A DNA stretch of 64,000 nucleotides. Source: DTU098 sp964498525 (GTDB lineage Bacteria; Bacillota; Desulfotomaculia; Desulfotomaculales; Pelotomaculaceae). The stretch is taken from contig CAZCGU010000001.1 in NCBI GenBank assembly GCA_964498525.1, positions 277,795-341,794 of the forward strand. The letters are read 5' to 3'. Made by a program: the position numbers and the translations under genes. The notes under the pieces are model-generated. The model had not been told where the DNA came from, made no database searches, and was given only the letters and a program-made list of their open reading frames with translations. This document shows positions 36,663 to 45,220 of the stretch, one piece after another; position 1 is the first letter of the stretch, and every line of letters starts with the position of its first letter.

Positions 36663-38252
36663 ATGCCCTCGGTACAAATTTACGACACAACATTGAGAGA
36701 CGGCACGCAGGCGGAGGGCATCTCTTTTTCCTGTGAAGACAAGCTAAAAATTGCCCTGCGCCTGGATAAAATGGGCTTTCACTATATAGAAGGGGGCTGG
36801 CCGGGGTCCAACCCCAAGGATGTTGATTTTTTTAGCCGGATCCGGGACCACAGCTTAAACCACGCCAGGATTGTGGCCTTCGGTTCAACCAGAAAGGCTG
36901 GAACACCGGTGGAAAAAGACGCCAACGTTAAAGCCATTCTGGATTCCGGTGTTCAGGTAGCCACCATCTTCGGAAAGACCTGGGACTTTCATGTTGCCAA
37001 GTCCCTGGGTGCTACCCTGGAGGAAAACCTGACCATGATCAGGGATACCGTTGCCTATTTGAAAAAAAAGGGGTTGGAGGTCCACTACGACGCGGAACAC
37101 TTTTTCGACGGTTACAAGGCCAATCCGGCCTACGCCCTGGAAACACTGCGGGCGGCGGAAGAAGGGGGAGCCCACGTTATTACCCTTTGTGACACCAACG
37201 GCGGCAGCCTGCCCTGGGAGGTAACAGAACTGGTCGAGCTGGCTGCAGCCCGGCTGACCCTGCCCATCGGCATTCACGCCCATAACGACAGCGAAATGGC
37301 CGTGGCCAATACGGTAGAAGCTGTAAGGGCCGGCGCGGCCCTGGTTCAGGGCACGGTGAACGGTTACGGCGAAAGGTGCGGTAACGCCAATCTTTGCTCC
37401 GTCATCCCCGTTCTTACTTTGAAGTGCGGTATTGCTACCATTGACCCGGAAAAGCTGGTCCACCTAACCGAAATGTCCCGCTTTGTCAGCGAAGTGGCCA
37501 ATGTCAGTCCGGATGCCCGTCAACCTTTTGTGGGCGCCAGTGCCTTTGCCCACAAGGGAGGGGTGCACGTCAGCGCCCTTTTAAAGGATTCCAAAACTTA
37601 TGAGCACATCGACCCCGAAGTGGTAGGAAACCGGCGCAGGGTTCTGGTTTCGGAGCTATCCGGAATGTCCAATTTACTTTACAAGTACAAAGAAATGAAT
37701 CTCCAGATGGATCAGGGCGGGGCTGAAGGAAGACGCATCCTGGAGGAAATCAAACAGATGGAAAACCAGGGCTTTCAGTTCGAGGGTTCCGAGGGTTCCT
37801 TCGCCCTCCTTTTGCGCAAGGCCTTTGACGGCTACCGCGAACCCTTTTCTCTGGTGGCCTGCCGCCTGCTGGTGGAAATTAAGGAAAACACTCCTGCTCA
37901 TTCCGAAGCTATTATCAAAATGAAGGTGGACGACCAGGTAGTCCATACCGCAGCCGAGGGCAACGGACCGGTAAATGCCCTGGACAATGCGCTGCGCAAG
38001 GCACTGAAGGGGTTTTACCCCTGCATCGGGTCCATGCACCTGAATGACTACAAGGTCCGGGTTCTAGAAGAAAAAGATGGCACAGGGGCCTATGTCAGGG
38101 TGCATATCGACACCGGCGACGGCCGCCATTCCTGGGGTACAGTGGGTGTCTCCCAGAATATCATCGAAGCCAGCTGGCAGGCCCTGGCGGACAGCATTGC
38201 CTACGGTTTGCTGAAGGGAGCAGACGCCGGTTGCAAAGGCGGCGAAGAATAA
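36663..38252 (+). CDS. cimA: (R)-citramalate synthase
   Basis: This DRE-TIM enzyme condenses pyruvate with acetyl-CoA to (R)-citramalate, a threonine-independent source of 2-oxobutyrate for isoleucine. The 529 aa product has YDTTLRDGTQAEGISFS, HYIEGGWPGSNPKD, HAHNDSEMAVANTVEA, and a C-terminal regulatory domain. GGWPGSNPKD distinguishes CimA from LeuA. ATG 36663 has GGAGGT at 36650-36655. Adjacency to leuCDB supports shared use of these enzymes. Confidence 0.93.
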   Translation: MPSVQIYDTTLRDGTQAEGISFSCEDKLKIALRLDKMGFHYIEGGWPGSNPKDVDFFSRIRDHSLNHARIVAFGSTRKAGTPVEKDANVKAILDSGVQVATIFGKTWDFHVAKSLGATLEENLTMIRDTVAYLKKKGLEVHYDAEHFFDGYKANPAYALETLRAAEEGGAHVITLCDTNGGSLPWEVTELVELAAARLTLPIGIHAHNDSEMAVANTVEAVRAGAALVQGTVNGYGERCGNANLCSVIPVLTLKCGIATIDPEKLVHLTEMSRFVSEVANVSPDARQPFVGASAFAHKGGVHVSALLKDSKTYEHIDPEVVGNRRRVLVSELSGMSNLLYKYKEMNLQMDQGGAEGRRILEEIKQMENQGFQFEGSEGSFALLLRKAFDGYREPFSLVACRLLVEIKENTPAHSEAIIKMKVDDQVVHTAAEGNGPVNALDNALRKALKGFYPCIGSMHLNDYKVRVLEEKDGTGAYVRVHIDTGDGRHSWGTVGVSQNIIEASWQALADSIAYGLLKGADAGCKGGEE

Positions 38253-38311
38253 ACTATAAACCCCGCCACAAAAATAAGATAAAAAAATTTCTTTGGCCGC
38301 CGTGGCAGGGA

Positions 38312-38354
38312 ACCGCTTTCCCTTTTCGAAATAATGGGTGAAGCGGGTTTTTTC
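38312..38354 (+). terminator. Terminator after cimA
   Basis: AACCGCTT (38312-38319) pairs with AAGCGGGTT (38342-38350, one bulge), followed by TTTTTT. It closes the ilv-leu-cimA unit and precedes cdaA. Confidence 0.75.
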
Positions 38355-38402
38355 TTACATCGGAGAAATACTATTCTGCAAGATCAAAGGGGAGGAATAT
38401 TC

Positions 38403-39236
38403 GTGGAGCAGTTCTGGCTCCCGAACCTGGAGTATTTAAAAACCGTACTTAAGCTGAACTTAAGCAGTGTCATCGATATTGCCATTGTAGCCTTTGTCAT
38501 GTACAAGCTGATGCTTTTAATCAAAGGAACCAGAGCGGTTCAGCTGCTTAAAGGGCTGGCTGTCCTGCTCATTGCCACTTTTCTTTCCAGCCTGTTTAAT
38601 CTTTATACCATGAACTGGCTTTTAAGACAGGCCATGACCGCACTGGTGGTGGCTTTGCCGGTGGTATTCCAGCCCGAACTGCGGCGGGCGCTGGAAAGGT
38701 TGGGCCGGGGACAATTTTTAGCCCAAAGGACCCTGCTTTCGGGAGAGATTGACCAGGCCAAGGTGATTGCCGAAATCTCACGTTCGGCCACCGTCCTGTC
38801 CAAAAATAAAATGGGCGCTTTGATTATTCTGGAGCGGGAAACCGGGCTGGAGGAACATATCGGTACCGGTGTAAGGATTGACGGCGTTGTTTCCGCTGAA
38901 TTTATGGTTAACATTTTTCTGCCGAAAACACCCCTGCATGACGGGGCAGTTATCATCCGGGGAGACAGGGTGGCTGCGGCGGCCTGTTTTCTGCCGTTGA
39001 GCGACAACCCTCATCTTACCACCGACCTGGGGACCCGGCACAGGGCAGGACTGGGCATCACAGAGCAGTCTGACGCCGTGGCGGTAATTGTTTCCGAAGA
39101 AACGGGCGTCATTTCCCTGGCGGTGGAAGGCGTACTCAACCGGTACCTGGATGAGACTACCCTGCAGGATAAGCTTACCTCGCTTTTAGGTAAAAAACCT
39201 GTAAATTCACTAGCACAGCTATGGTTCAGGAGGTAA
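38403..39236 (+). CDS. cdaA: Diadenylate cyclase
   Basis: This membrane enzyme makes cyclic di-AMP from two ATP. The 277 aa product has about three N-terminal membrane segments, then the DAC domain with LHDGAVIIRGD (DGA motif) and GTRHRAGLGITE (RHR motif). GTG 38403 has GGGGAGG at 38389-38395. The cdaA-cdaR-glmM order is conserved in Firmicutes, where cyclic di-AMP controls potassium and osmolyte uptake and wall homeostasis. Confidence 0.93.
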   Translation: MEQFWLPNLEYLKTVLKLNLSSVIDIAIVAFVMYKLMLLIKGTRAVQLLKGLAVLLIATFLSSLFNLYTMNWLLRQAMTALVVALPVVFQPELRRALERLGRGQFLAQRTLLSGEIDQAKVIAEISRSATVLSKNKMGALIILERETGLEEHIGTGVRIDGVVSAEFMVNIFLPKTPLHDGAVIIRGDRVAAAACFLPLSDNPHLTTDLGTRHRAGLGITEQSDAVAVIVSEETGVISLAVEGVLNRYLDETTLQDKLTSLLGKKPVNSLAQLWFRR

Positions 39237-39240
39237 GGTT

Positions 39241-40209
39241 TTGCTTAAGCTGAACTGGCGGAATAATTCCATCCGGGTGCTGGCGCTGCTGCTGGCCGTG
39301 ATCATGTGGGTTTACGTGAGTAACGAGCAGAACCCCGTAAGGGAAAAACTTATAAACGCCAAACTTGAACACAATGAACTGGAACAGAACTACATCATTA
39401 TGGGGGGGCTGCCCGAGAGTGTCCGGCTGAGAATCCAGGGCAATCAAAATCAGCTTAATAACCTTGCTCCCGGAGAATTTAAAGCAACGGTCAATATTCC
39501 GGAGGGGAAAACGGGAGAACTGGCCCTGCCCGTCCAGGTGAACGCCCCGGCCGGTCTGCGTATTGCCCAGGTCATTCCAGAAGAGGTAAGTGTCGTGGTG
39601 GACCGTCTCATCAGCAAGCAAATCCCTATGGCCGTAAGCCTAAGAGGTACGCCGGCCCAGGATTTTACCGCGTTGGCTCCCCAGTATCAGCCTGATGTGG
39701 TTACAGTAAGGGGACCCTCCCAGCTGGTGAATGGAATTAGCCAGGCCACGGCAGTAGCCGATATCCAGCAGGCCGCCCAGGATGTTACCCAGACCCTTAC
39801 CATCAACGCCGGCTCGCCGGACGTTACCTTAAGTCCGGCAACGATACAGGTTGTTGTTCCCATCGTCAGCACTGTAATCTCTAAAGCCGTGCCGGTCCTG
39901 CCCCAGGTTACCGGAAGTCCCGCCGATGGCTATATTGTTAAAAGGAGCTATACGGAACCGGTGACTGTGAAGGTGTTTGGGCCAGCTGAAGTGATCAGGG
40001 CCATTACGGAGATCAAGACTGTCCCCGTCAGCATCCAGGGTTCCGATAAGAACCTTTCCCGGGAGGTGGGACTGGCGGCACCCCAGGGTGTTACTGATTT
40101 ACAGCCCGGCCGGGTAAGTATTCAAATCGAAGTTAAAGAGGAGGAAACACCGTTACCCGCCCCGCCGGACGAAGACACCGGAAATGGGTTTCACCGGTTG
40201 GAACCATAA
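39241..40209 (+). CDS. cdaR: CdaA regulator, YbbR-domain protein
   Basis: CdaR is a membrane-anchored extracytoplasmic protein that modulates CdaA. The 322 aa product has one N-terminal membrane segment (ALLLAVIMWVYVS) and then several YbbR repeats (for example LPESVRLRIQGNQNQ and YTEPVTVKVFGPAEV). TTG 39241 has AGGAGGT at 39228-39234. It starts four bases after cdaA. Confidence 0.88.
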   Translation: MLKLNWRNNSIRVLALLLAVIMWVYVSNEQNPVREKLINAKLEHNELEQNYIIMGGLPESVRLRIQGNQNQLNNLAPGEFKATVNIPEGKTGELALPVQVNAPAGLRIAQVIPEEVSVVVDRLISKQIPMAVSLRGTPAQDFTALAPQYQPDVVTVRGPSQLVNGISQATAVADIQQAAQDVTQTLTINAGSPDVTLSPATIQVVVPIVSTVISKAVPVLPQVTGSPADGYIVKRSYTEPVTVKVFGPAEVIRAITEIKTVPVSIQGSDKNLSREVGLAAPQGVTDLQPGRVSIQIEVKEEETPLPAPPDEDTGNGFHRLEP

Positions 40210-40266
40210 TTTCTCTGCTTGCGAAAAATGACCACAAAGGCTCTTGAAACATAGACTGTAGTAAAA

Positions 40267-40295
40267 TTGACAACATTGTCGCCCGAAGTTATAAT
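40267..40295 (+). promoter_or_regulatory. Perfect-consensus sigma-A promoter of glmM
   Basis: -35 TTGACA (40267-40272), exactly 17 bp, -10 TATAAT (40290-40295). Transcription should start near 40302, about 30 bases before glmM. It allows glmM and glmS to be expressed apart from cdaA-cdaR. Confidence 0.88.
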
Positions 40296-40330
40296 AAATT
40301 GTACTTCGTCTGATGGGAGGAGAACGTTTC

Positions 40331-41668
40331 ATGGGGGTTATGTTTGGGACGGACGGGGTAAGGGGAGTGGCCAACCGTGAGCTTACTCCCGGCCTGGCCT
40401 TCAAACTGGGCCGGGCAGGGGCCTTTATTCTGGCCAGGGACAATGCCAATACCAGAATGGTCATCGGCAGGGATACCAGAATATCGGGCGACATGCTTGA
40501 AGCCGCCCTGGTGGCAGGCATCTGCTCGGCCGGGGTTGACGTCCTGAGAGTGGGAATCATGCCCACACCAGCCATTGCCTATCTAACCCGGGAGCTTAAA
40601 GCAGCGGCGGGAGTGGTGATCTCGGCGTCGCACAATCCAGTGGAGGATAACGGGATCAAGTTTTTTGGCGCTAGCGGCTACAAACTTTCCGACGGGGCTG
40701 AGGCGGAAATTGAAGCCCTGGTCCTGGATGATTGCGCCGGCGTTTCCAGTCCCGTGGGTGCGGGTATCGGCCGTTCCTACCCGGTGCGGGATGCTGCCGA
40801 ACGTTACATCAACTATGCCTGCGACACTGTGAACACCGATTTCAAGGGTTTAAAAATCCTGGTAGACTGCGCCAACGGCGCAGCCTATGATGTCGCGCCA
40901 CGGATCTACGAAAAACTAGGTGCGGAAGTGGTACCCATCTTTAACCGTCCGGATGGGGTAAACATCAACAACGGCTGTGGTTCGACTCACCCGGGTGCGT
41001 TGAGGGAAGCCGTTGTTGCCGGCGGGGCTGATCTGGGCCTGGCCCACGACGGTGATTCCGACCGGGTTTTGGCGGTTGACGCCGCCGGCAGGCTGGTGGA
41101 CGGCGACCAGATCATGGTGATTTGCGCGCGGCATCTGAAAAAAAGGGGGTTGCTGGAAAAGGATACTGTTGTGGTCACCGTGATGAGCAACCTGGGGCTG
41201 CACCTGTCCCTGCGCGCCGCCCAAATTCAGGTAATTGAAACAAAGGTGGGGGACCGTTACGTTCTGGAGGAACTCCTGCGTACCGGGGCCCGGTTCGGTG
41301 GGGAGCAATCCGGTCATATTATTTTTTTGGACCACAACACCACCGGTGACGGAATCATTACCGCCCTGCAGCTGCTTGCTGTAATGAAGGAAAGCGGACA
41401 ATCTTTAGAAAACCTGGCCGGCCAAATGGAACGCCTGCCCCAGCTGCTGGAGAATATCCGGGTTGCCGACAAAAACATGGTTATGAGCAGCTCCAGCCTG
41501 GTGAGGGCCATAGAACAGGAGGAAAAAAAGCTGGGGGGAAGTGGCCGCATCCTGGTACGGCCGTCCGGCACGGAACCCCTGGTGAGGGTTATGGCCGAAG
41601 GAAGAAATATGGATGAACTCAAGGAGATTATTGGCAAGTTAGAGAATATAATAAAAGAAATAAAATAG
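40331..41668 (+). CDS. glmM: Phosphoglucosamine mutase
   Basis: This enzyme converts glucosamine-6-phosphate to glucosamine-1-phosphate for UDP-GlcNAc. The 445 aa product has FGTDGVRGVAN, the phosphoserine loop ISASHNPVEDNGIKFFG, DGDSDRV for Mg, and the phosphate-binding RPSGTEPLVRVM. ATG 40331 has GGGAGGAG upstream. It leads into the glmS ribozyme. Confidence 0.95.
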   Translation: MGVMFGTDGVRGVANRELTPGLAFKLGRAGAFILARDNANTRMVIGRDTRISGDMLEAALVAGICSAGVDVLRVGIMPTPAIAYLTRELKAAAGVVISASHNPVEDNGIKFFGASGYKLSDGAEAEIEALVLDDCAGVSSPVGAGIGRSYPVRDAAERYINYACDTVNTDFKGLKILVDCANGAAYDVAPRIYEKLGAEVVPIFNRPDGVNINNGCGSTHPGALREAVVAGGADLGLAHDGDSDRVLAVDAAGRLVDGDQIMVICARHLKKRGLLEKDTVVVTVMSNLGLHLSLRAAQIQVIETKVGDRYVLEELLRTGARFGGEQSGHIIFLDHNTTGDGIITALQLLAVMKESGQSLENLAGQMERLPQLLENIRVADKNMVMSSSSLVRAIEQEEKKLGGSGRILVRPSGTEPLVRVMAEGRNMDELKEIIGKLENIIKEIK

Positions 41669-41719
41669 GGGGGTGGGAATGACAGACAGCGGCCTTTAAA
41701 AACAAAAAAATATAATCAA

Positions 41720-41936
41720 AGCGCCTGAACCCGTCCCAGGAACAGACCTAAAACTGGGATACAGAAGGGTTTAAAAGGGTAAGCTGTTTAGTTGTATGGC
41801 TAACTAGCTAGCCCCGGGATCTTTTGGGTTGACGAGGAGGGGGTTTATCGAAATTTCGGCGGATGCCCCCCGGTCCGGCCGGACCGTCAGCGGCATAGCA
41901 AAACCACGGGGTAACCGGTGGGACAAAGAATGCCGG
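41720..41936 (+). ncRNA. glmS self-cleaving ribozyme/riboswitch
   Basis: This is the GlcN6P-activated ribozyme. The cleavage site is between A41720 and G41721, in ATCAAA-GCGCC. The conserved core TTGACGAGGAGGGGGTTTAT begins at 41829, and CGAAATTTCGGCGGATGCCC follows. P3 is GGTCCGG/CCGGACC and P4 is CGGCAT/ATGCCG (ending about 41935). In other Firmicutes it lies just before glmS and lowers its mRNA when glucosamine-6-phosphate is high. Here about 280 bases and a terminator separate it from the truncated glmS. Confidence 0.93.
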
Positions 41937-41982
41937 CGGCCGCGCAGAGGCATTGTGCAAGGGGCCAGTGTGCCCCTGGTTT

Positions 41983-42012
41983 GGTGTACCTTAAAAGCAT
42001 TTAAGGTATACC
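41983..42012. repeat. Hairpin between glmS ribozyme and glmS
   Basis: GGTGTACCTTAAA (41983-41995) pairs with TTTAAGGTATACC (42000-42012) with one G-U and loop AGCA. It is followed by a terminator at 42040. No gene is seen between 41936 and 42213. Confidence 0.6.
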
Positions 42013-42039
42013 TGTGTAAACATGCGGGATTTAAAAACT

Positions 42040-42071
42040 ATGCCTGGCTATAATCTGCCGGCATTTTTTAT
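42040..42071 (+). terminator. Terminator between glmS ribozyme and glmS
   Basis: ATGCCTGGC (42040-42048) pairs with GCCGGCAT (42057-42064) with one bulge, followed by a T-run. It would stop most transcripts coming through the ribozyme before glmS. Confidence 0.7.
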
Positions 42072-42213
42072 TTAAGCTTTAAATACAACTCCCGGTGATT
42101 TTCTTCCCAGGACTTCTAAATTATATATTCTTTAGGAAGAAAACACCGGAATAAGCCGTCAAGTGTTATTGTTGCTTGCCCTTTAAAGAATGACTTGACA
42201 AGGAGGTTGTCCG

Positions 42214-43338
42214 GTGAACAAAGCTCCGGAACAAACAGAAAAAAACGGCTTCGAGTACTTTATGCTTAAGGAAATACACGAGCAGCCCCAGGTGCTGCTG
42301 AATACCCTGTCCAGCCGGGTTTCGGACAACGGCGCGGGGGTGTTATTTAACGAAATCAACCTTGCGCCGGAAGAAATCAGGAAAATCAAAAAAATCCAGA
42401 TTACCGCCTGCGGTACCGCCTACCATGCCGGCCTGGCGGGCAAACACTACATTGAAAGACTGGCCCGGCTTCCGGTAGAGGTGGAAATAGCTTCCGAGTT
42501 CCGCTACCGCGAACCCATTATCGAACCGGGCTCACTGGTGATGGTGATCAGCCAGTCGGGTGAGACCGCCGATACCCTGGCCGCGCTGCGGGAGGCCAAA
42601 CGGCTGGGGGCCCGGGTGATTGCCGTAACTAACGTCGCGGAGAGCACCATGTCCCGGGAGGCCGATGATGTAATCAACACTATAGCGGGTCCTGAAATTG
42701 CCATAGCTTCCACCAAGGCTTATACCGCCCAGCTTACGACCATGGCCCTTTTTGCCCTTTACCTGGCCGCCGGGCGCGGAACCATTGGTTCTGTGGAAAT
42801 TCAGGAAATCCTTTCGACAATGAAAGAACTGCCTTCCAAGGCGCAGCGCGTTCTGGACAATACAAATGGACTAACGGAACTTGCCGGGGAATTCGCCGGC
42901 CGTCCGGGCGTCTTTTTTACCGGGCGGTGCCTGGACTACGCCGTGGCGATGGAGGGCACTCTAAAGCTCAAGGAGACAACTTATATCCACGCCGAAGCTA
43001 TCGCCACCGGCGAATTGAGACACGGCCCTATGGCTTTAATTGAGGACAAAGTGCCGATTGTGGCCCTGGCCACCCAGAAAGACCTGCTGGGAAGAATGGT
43101 CATCAATATTGAAGAACTGGTCAGCCGCGGCGCCAATACAGCTGCCATAGCCATGGAAGGCTTCGAGGCGGTAGAAAAGGTTGCGGACAGGGTGTTCTAC
43201 ATCCCGAAAACCCACCCGATGCTGGCCCCGATGCTGGCCGTAATTCCGTTGCAGCTATTGGCCTACCACACCGCCCTGGCCAAGGGCCTGGAAGTAGACT
43301 CGCCCCGGAATCTGACCAAGAGCGTTTCAACAGAATAA
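42214..43338 (+). CDS. glmS: Glucosamine-6-phosphate synthase isomerase domain only (no glutaminase domain)
   Basis: Full GlmS is about 600 aa: an N-terminal glutaminase (Cys1) and two C-terminal SIS domains. This 374 aa protein starts exactly at the linker (FEYFMLKEIHEQPQ) and keeps the isomerase: ITACGTAYHAGLAGKHYIE, SQSGETADTLAALREAK, AEAIATGELRHGP, and the C-terminal PRNLTKSVSTE with catalytic Lys. GTG 42214 has AAGGAGG at 42200-42206, so it is a genuine gene start, not a fragment end. The upstream gap is too short for the missing domain. It probably uses free ammonia, or another protein supplies it. An SIS isomerase or deaminase role is possible. Confidence 0.88.
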   Translation: MNKAPEQTEKNGFEYFMLKEIHEQPQVLLNTLSSRVSDNGAGVLFNEINLAPEEIRKIKKIQITACGTAYHAGLAGKHYIERLARLPVEVEIASEFRYREPIIEPGSLVMVISQSGETADTLAALREAKRLGARVIAVTNVAESTMSREADDVINTIAGPEIAIASTKAYTAQLTTMALFALYLAAGRGTIGSVEIQEILSTMKELPSKAQRVLDNTNGLTELAGEFAGRPGVFFTGRCLDYAVAMEGTLKLKETTYIHAEAIATGELRHGPMALIEDKVPIVALATQKDLLGRMVINIEELVSRGANTAAIAMEGFEAVEKVADRVFYIPKTHPMLAPMLAVIPLQLLAYHTALAKGLEVDSPRNLTKSVSTE

Positions 43339-43433
43339 ACGGGAGTCTGGTCGGGGTAAAAGTTGTTAAGGAGCAAAAATATGGCCGTATAGTTAGAAAA
43401 ATATTGAAGAAATAAAAATAGGGATAGATTTGG

Positions 43434-43485
43434 ACCCGTGGGGTGAATGCAGGGCAATCTTGTAAACCACCACGGGTTTTCTATA
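43434..43485 (+). terminator. Possible terminator after glmS
   Basis: ACCCGTGG pairs with CCACGGGT across a long loop, followed by TTT. The long loop makes it modest. The rest of 43339-43791 holds no gene I can support. Confidence 0.5.
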
Positions 43486-43611
43486 ACCTCAAACGGGTAG
43501 TGTCGCAGGAAACCATCCCAATAGATGAAGTTGACCGGAATAGGGGATAAACCGGCATTAATGGCACTTTTACCGGCTGCGGCGGCCGGGACACCGTAGT
43601 GGACTTGCGGC

Positions 43612-43644
43612 ATAAAAATATTCCGCGGGACATTTTCCGCGGAA
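43612..43644 (-). terminator. Terminator of the minus-strand liv/CBS operon
   Basis: On the minus strand TTCCGCGG and CCGCGGAA (43644-43621) form an 8 bp stem followed by TATTTTTAT. It is about 150 bases beyond the CBS gene stop. Confidence 0.6.
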
Positions 43645-43791
43645 CGTGTTTTAAAGGCAACAACCAGGAACAAATGTACCTGCTTGGGATAATTAAGTTT
43701 GGGTAGTAAACGGAAAATTTACCCGGACCAAGAACTGAACCAGTTCGCCTGGTTGCCGGCCTGTTTTGGAAAACTGGCCACCCCTGTGTGA

Positions 43792-44454
43792 TTACTCTTC
43801 TTCGCCGGGTGATACCATTACCGAGTCAACTTCGTAGCCTTTTTTCTTTATATCTTCAACAACAGGTTCGTAATCAAGGGTTTCGACCCGCAAAATAGTT
43901 TTGTACCTGTCAATTTTTTTATCGTAGTAAACTACAGTGTTAAACAAACTTAAGCCTCTGTCGGAGATAATCCTGACTAAATCAGCCAGGTTTCCCGGTT
44001 TATCTACCATGTACACATCTATACGGCAATGGGGCTTGTTAACTCCCAAGATATCTATAAAAGCATCAAATATATCGGTCTCGGTGATAATACCGATCAG
44101 TTCTCCCCCGTAAACCACGGGCAACGCGCCAACGGTGTTCTGCCTCATAATGCGGGCCGCCACTTCAATGAAGCTCTCCGAAGATACGGTGAGCAGCTTT
44201 TGTTTCTTGGGCAAAATATCCTTAATCCTGGTTTTGGCCAACAGGTAATTTAATTCATGAACACTGAGTGATGTTGCGGAGGATGGCGCCGCCTTGTTTA
44301 AATCGGACAGGGTGACAATCCCTACCAATTTTGTCTGATCCATTACCGGCAAGCGGCGAATTTTCCTTTCCTTCATCATACGAAAGGCATCATCCAAACT
44401 GCCCTCCAATTGTATCGTCAGAACGTTACCGGACATTCGATCTTTTACCCTCAC
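43792..44454 (-). CDS. CBS-pair and ACT domain protein (AcuB-like)
   Basis: This 220 aa cytoplasmic protein has two CBS motifs (MSGNVLTIQLEGSLDDAFRMM and DILPKKQKLLTVSS) and a C-terminal ACT domain (IDVYMVDKPGNLADLVRIIS). Such proteins sense nucleotides and amino acids. The layout matches AcuB-like proteins. GTG 44454 has a GGGGGGAG site. It follows livF by about 58 bases and may respond to the imported amino acid. Function is not established. Confidence 0.75.
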   Translation of the reverse strand: MRVKDRMSGNVLTIQLEGSLDDAFRMMKERKIRRLPVMDQTKLVGIVTLSDLNKAAPSSATSLSVHELNYLLAKTRIKDILPKKQKLLTVSSESFIEVAARIMRQNTVGALPVVYGGELIGIITETDIFDAFIDILGVNKPHCRIDVYMVDKPGNLADLVRIISDRGLSLFNTVVYYDKKIDRYKTILRVETLDYEPVVEDIKKKGYEVDSVMVSPGEEE

Positions 44455-44512
44455 TGTTGCACTCCCCCCGTTTCATTTCATCGATGTAACATGTTTAAAG
44501 ATATAGTATGTT

Positions 44513-45217
44513 TTAGCCGCCCAGATATGCTTTTTTAACCTCTTCACTGTGCATCAATTCCCTGGCGCTGCCTTGCAGCACAATTTCGCCTGTTTCTATT
44601 ACATAGGCATAGTCGGCAATGGACAGCGCTATTTTCGCATTTTGTTCCACCAGCAAAATAGTGGTCCCCTGGCTGTTTATGTCTTTTATAATCTCAAAGA
44701 TTTCCCTGACCAGCAAAGGGGCCAGCCCCATGGAAGGCTCGTCCATAAGCAGCAGCTCCGGCCTGGCCATTAACGCCCTGCCCATAGCCAGCATCTGCTG
44801 CTCCCCTCCGCTCAAAGTACCCGCAGTTTGTTTGCGTCTTTCCTTCAAACGGGGGAAACGGTTAAAAACCATTTCTATATCCTCATTAATTTCAACCTTA
44901 TTTTTCCGCAAAAAAGCGCCCATTTCCAGGTTTTCCATTACACTCATGGCGGCAAATATCCGCCTTCCCTCCGGCACCTGGGAAATACCCCGGTCGACAA
45001 TTCTTTCGGGAAGAACCCTGGTAATTTCCTCCCCTTTAAATGTTATACGGCCGGATTTGGGCCTGGATATGCCCGAAATAGTCTTTAACGTGGTAGACTT
45101 CCCTGCGCCATTGGCTCCGATTAAGGTAACTATAGAGCCCTGCTCAACGTTAATAGATATCTTTTTCAAGGCATGGATAGCCCCATAGTACACATCTATA
45201 TCTTTCACTGCGAGCAT
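44513..45217 (-). CDS. livF: Branched-chain amino acid ABC transporter, ATPase LivF (second system)
   Basis: This 234 aa ATPase has Walker A GANGAGKST, signature LSGGEQQMLAMGRAL, and Walker B in LLLMDEPSMGLAP. ATG 45217 lies four bases after the livG stop without a strong site, so coupling is likely. It belongs to the minus-strand livKHMGF operon, separate from the T-box-controlled one. Confidence 0.9.
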   Translation of the reverse strand: MLAVKDIDVYYGAIHALKKISINVEQGSIVTLIGANGAGKSTTLKTISGISRPKSGRITFKGEEITRVLPERIVDRGISQVPEGRRIFAAMSVMENLEMGAFLRKNKVEINEDIEMVFNRFPRLKERRKQTAGTLSGGEQQMLAMGRALMARPELLLMDEPSMGLAPLLVREIFEIIKDINSQGTTILLVEQNAKIALSIADYAYVIETGEIVLQGSARELMHSEEVKKAYLGG

Positions 45218-45220
45218 GGT

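Noticed and set aside
41711..41716. TATAAT before the glmS ribozyme as a promoter
   Set aside because: It ends four bases before the cleavage site, so its start would lie inside the ribozyme; the same A/T-rich lead is part of known ribozymes.
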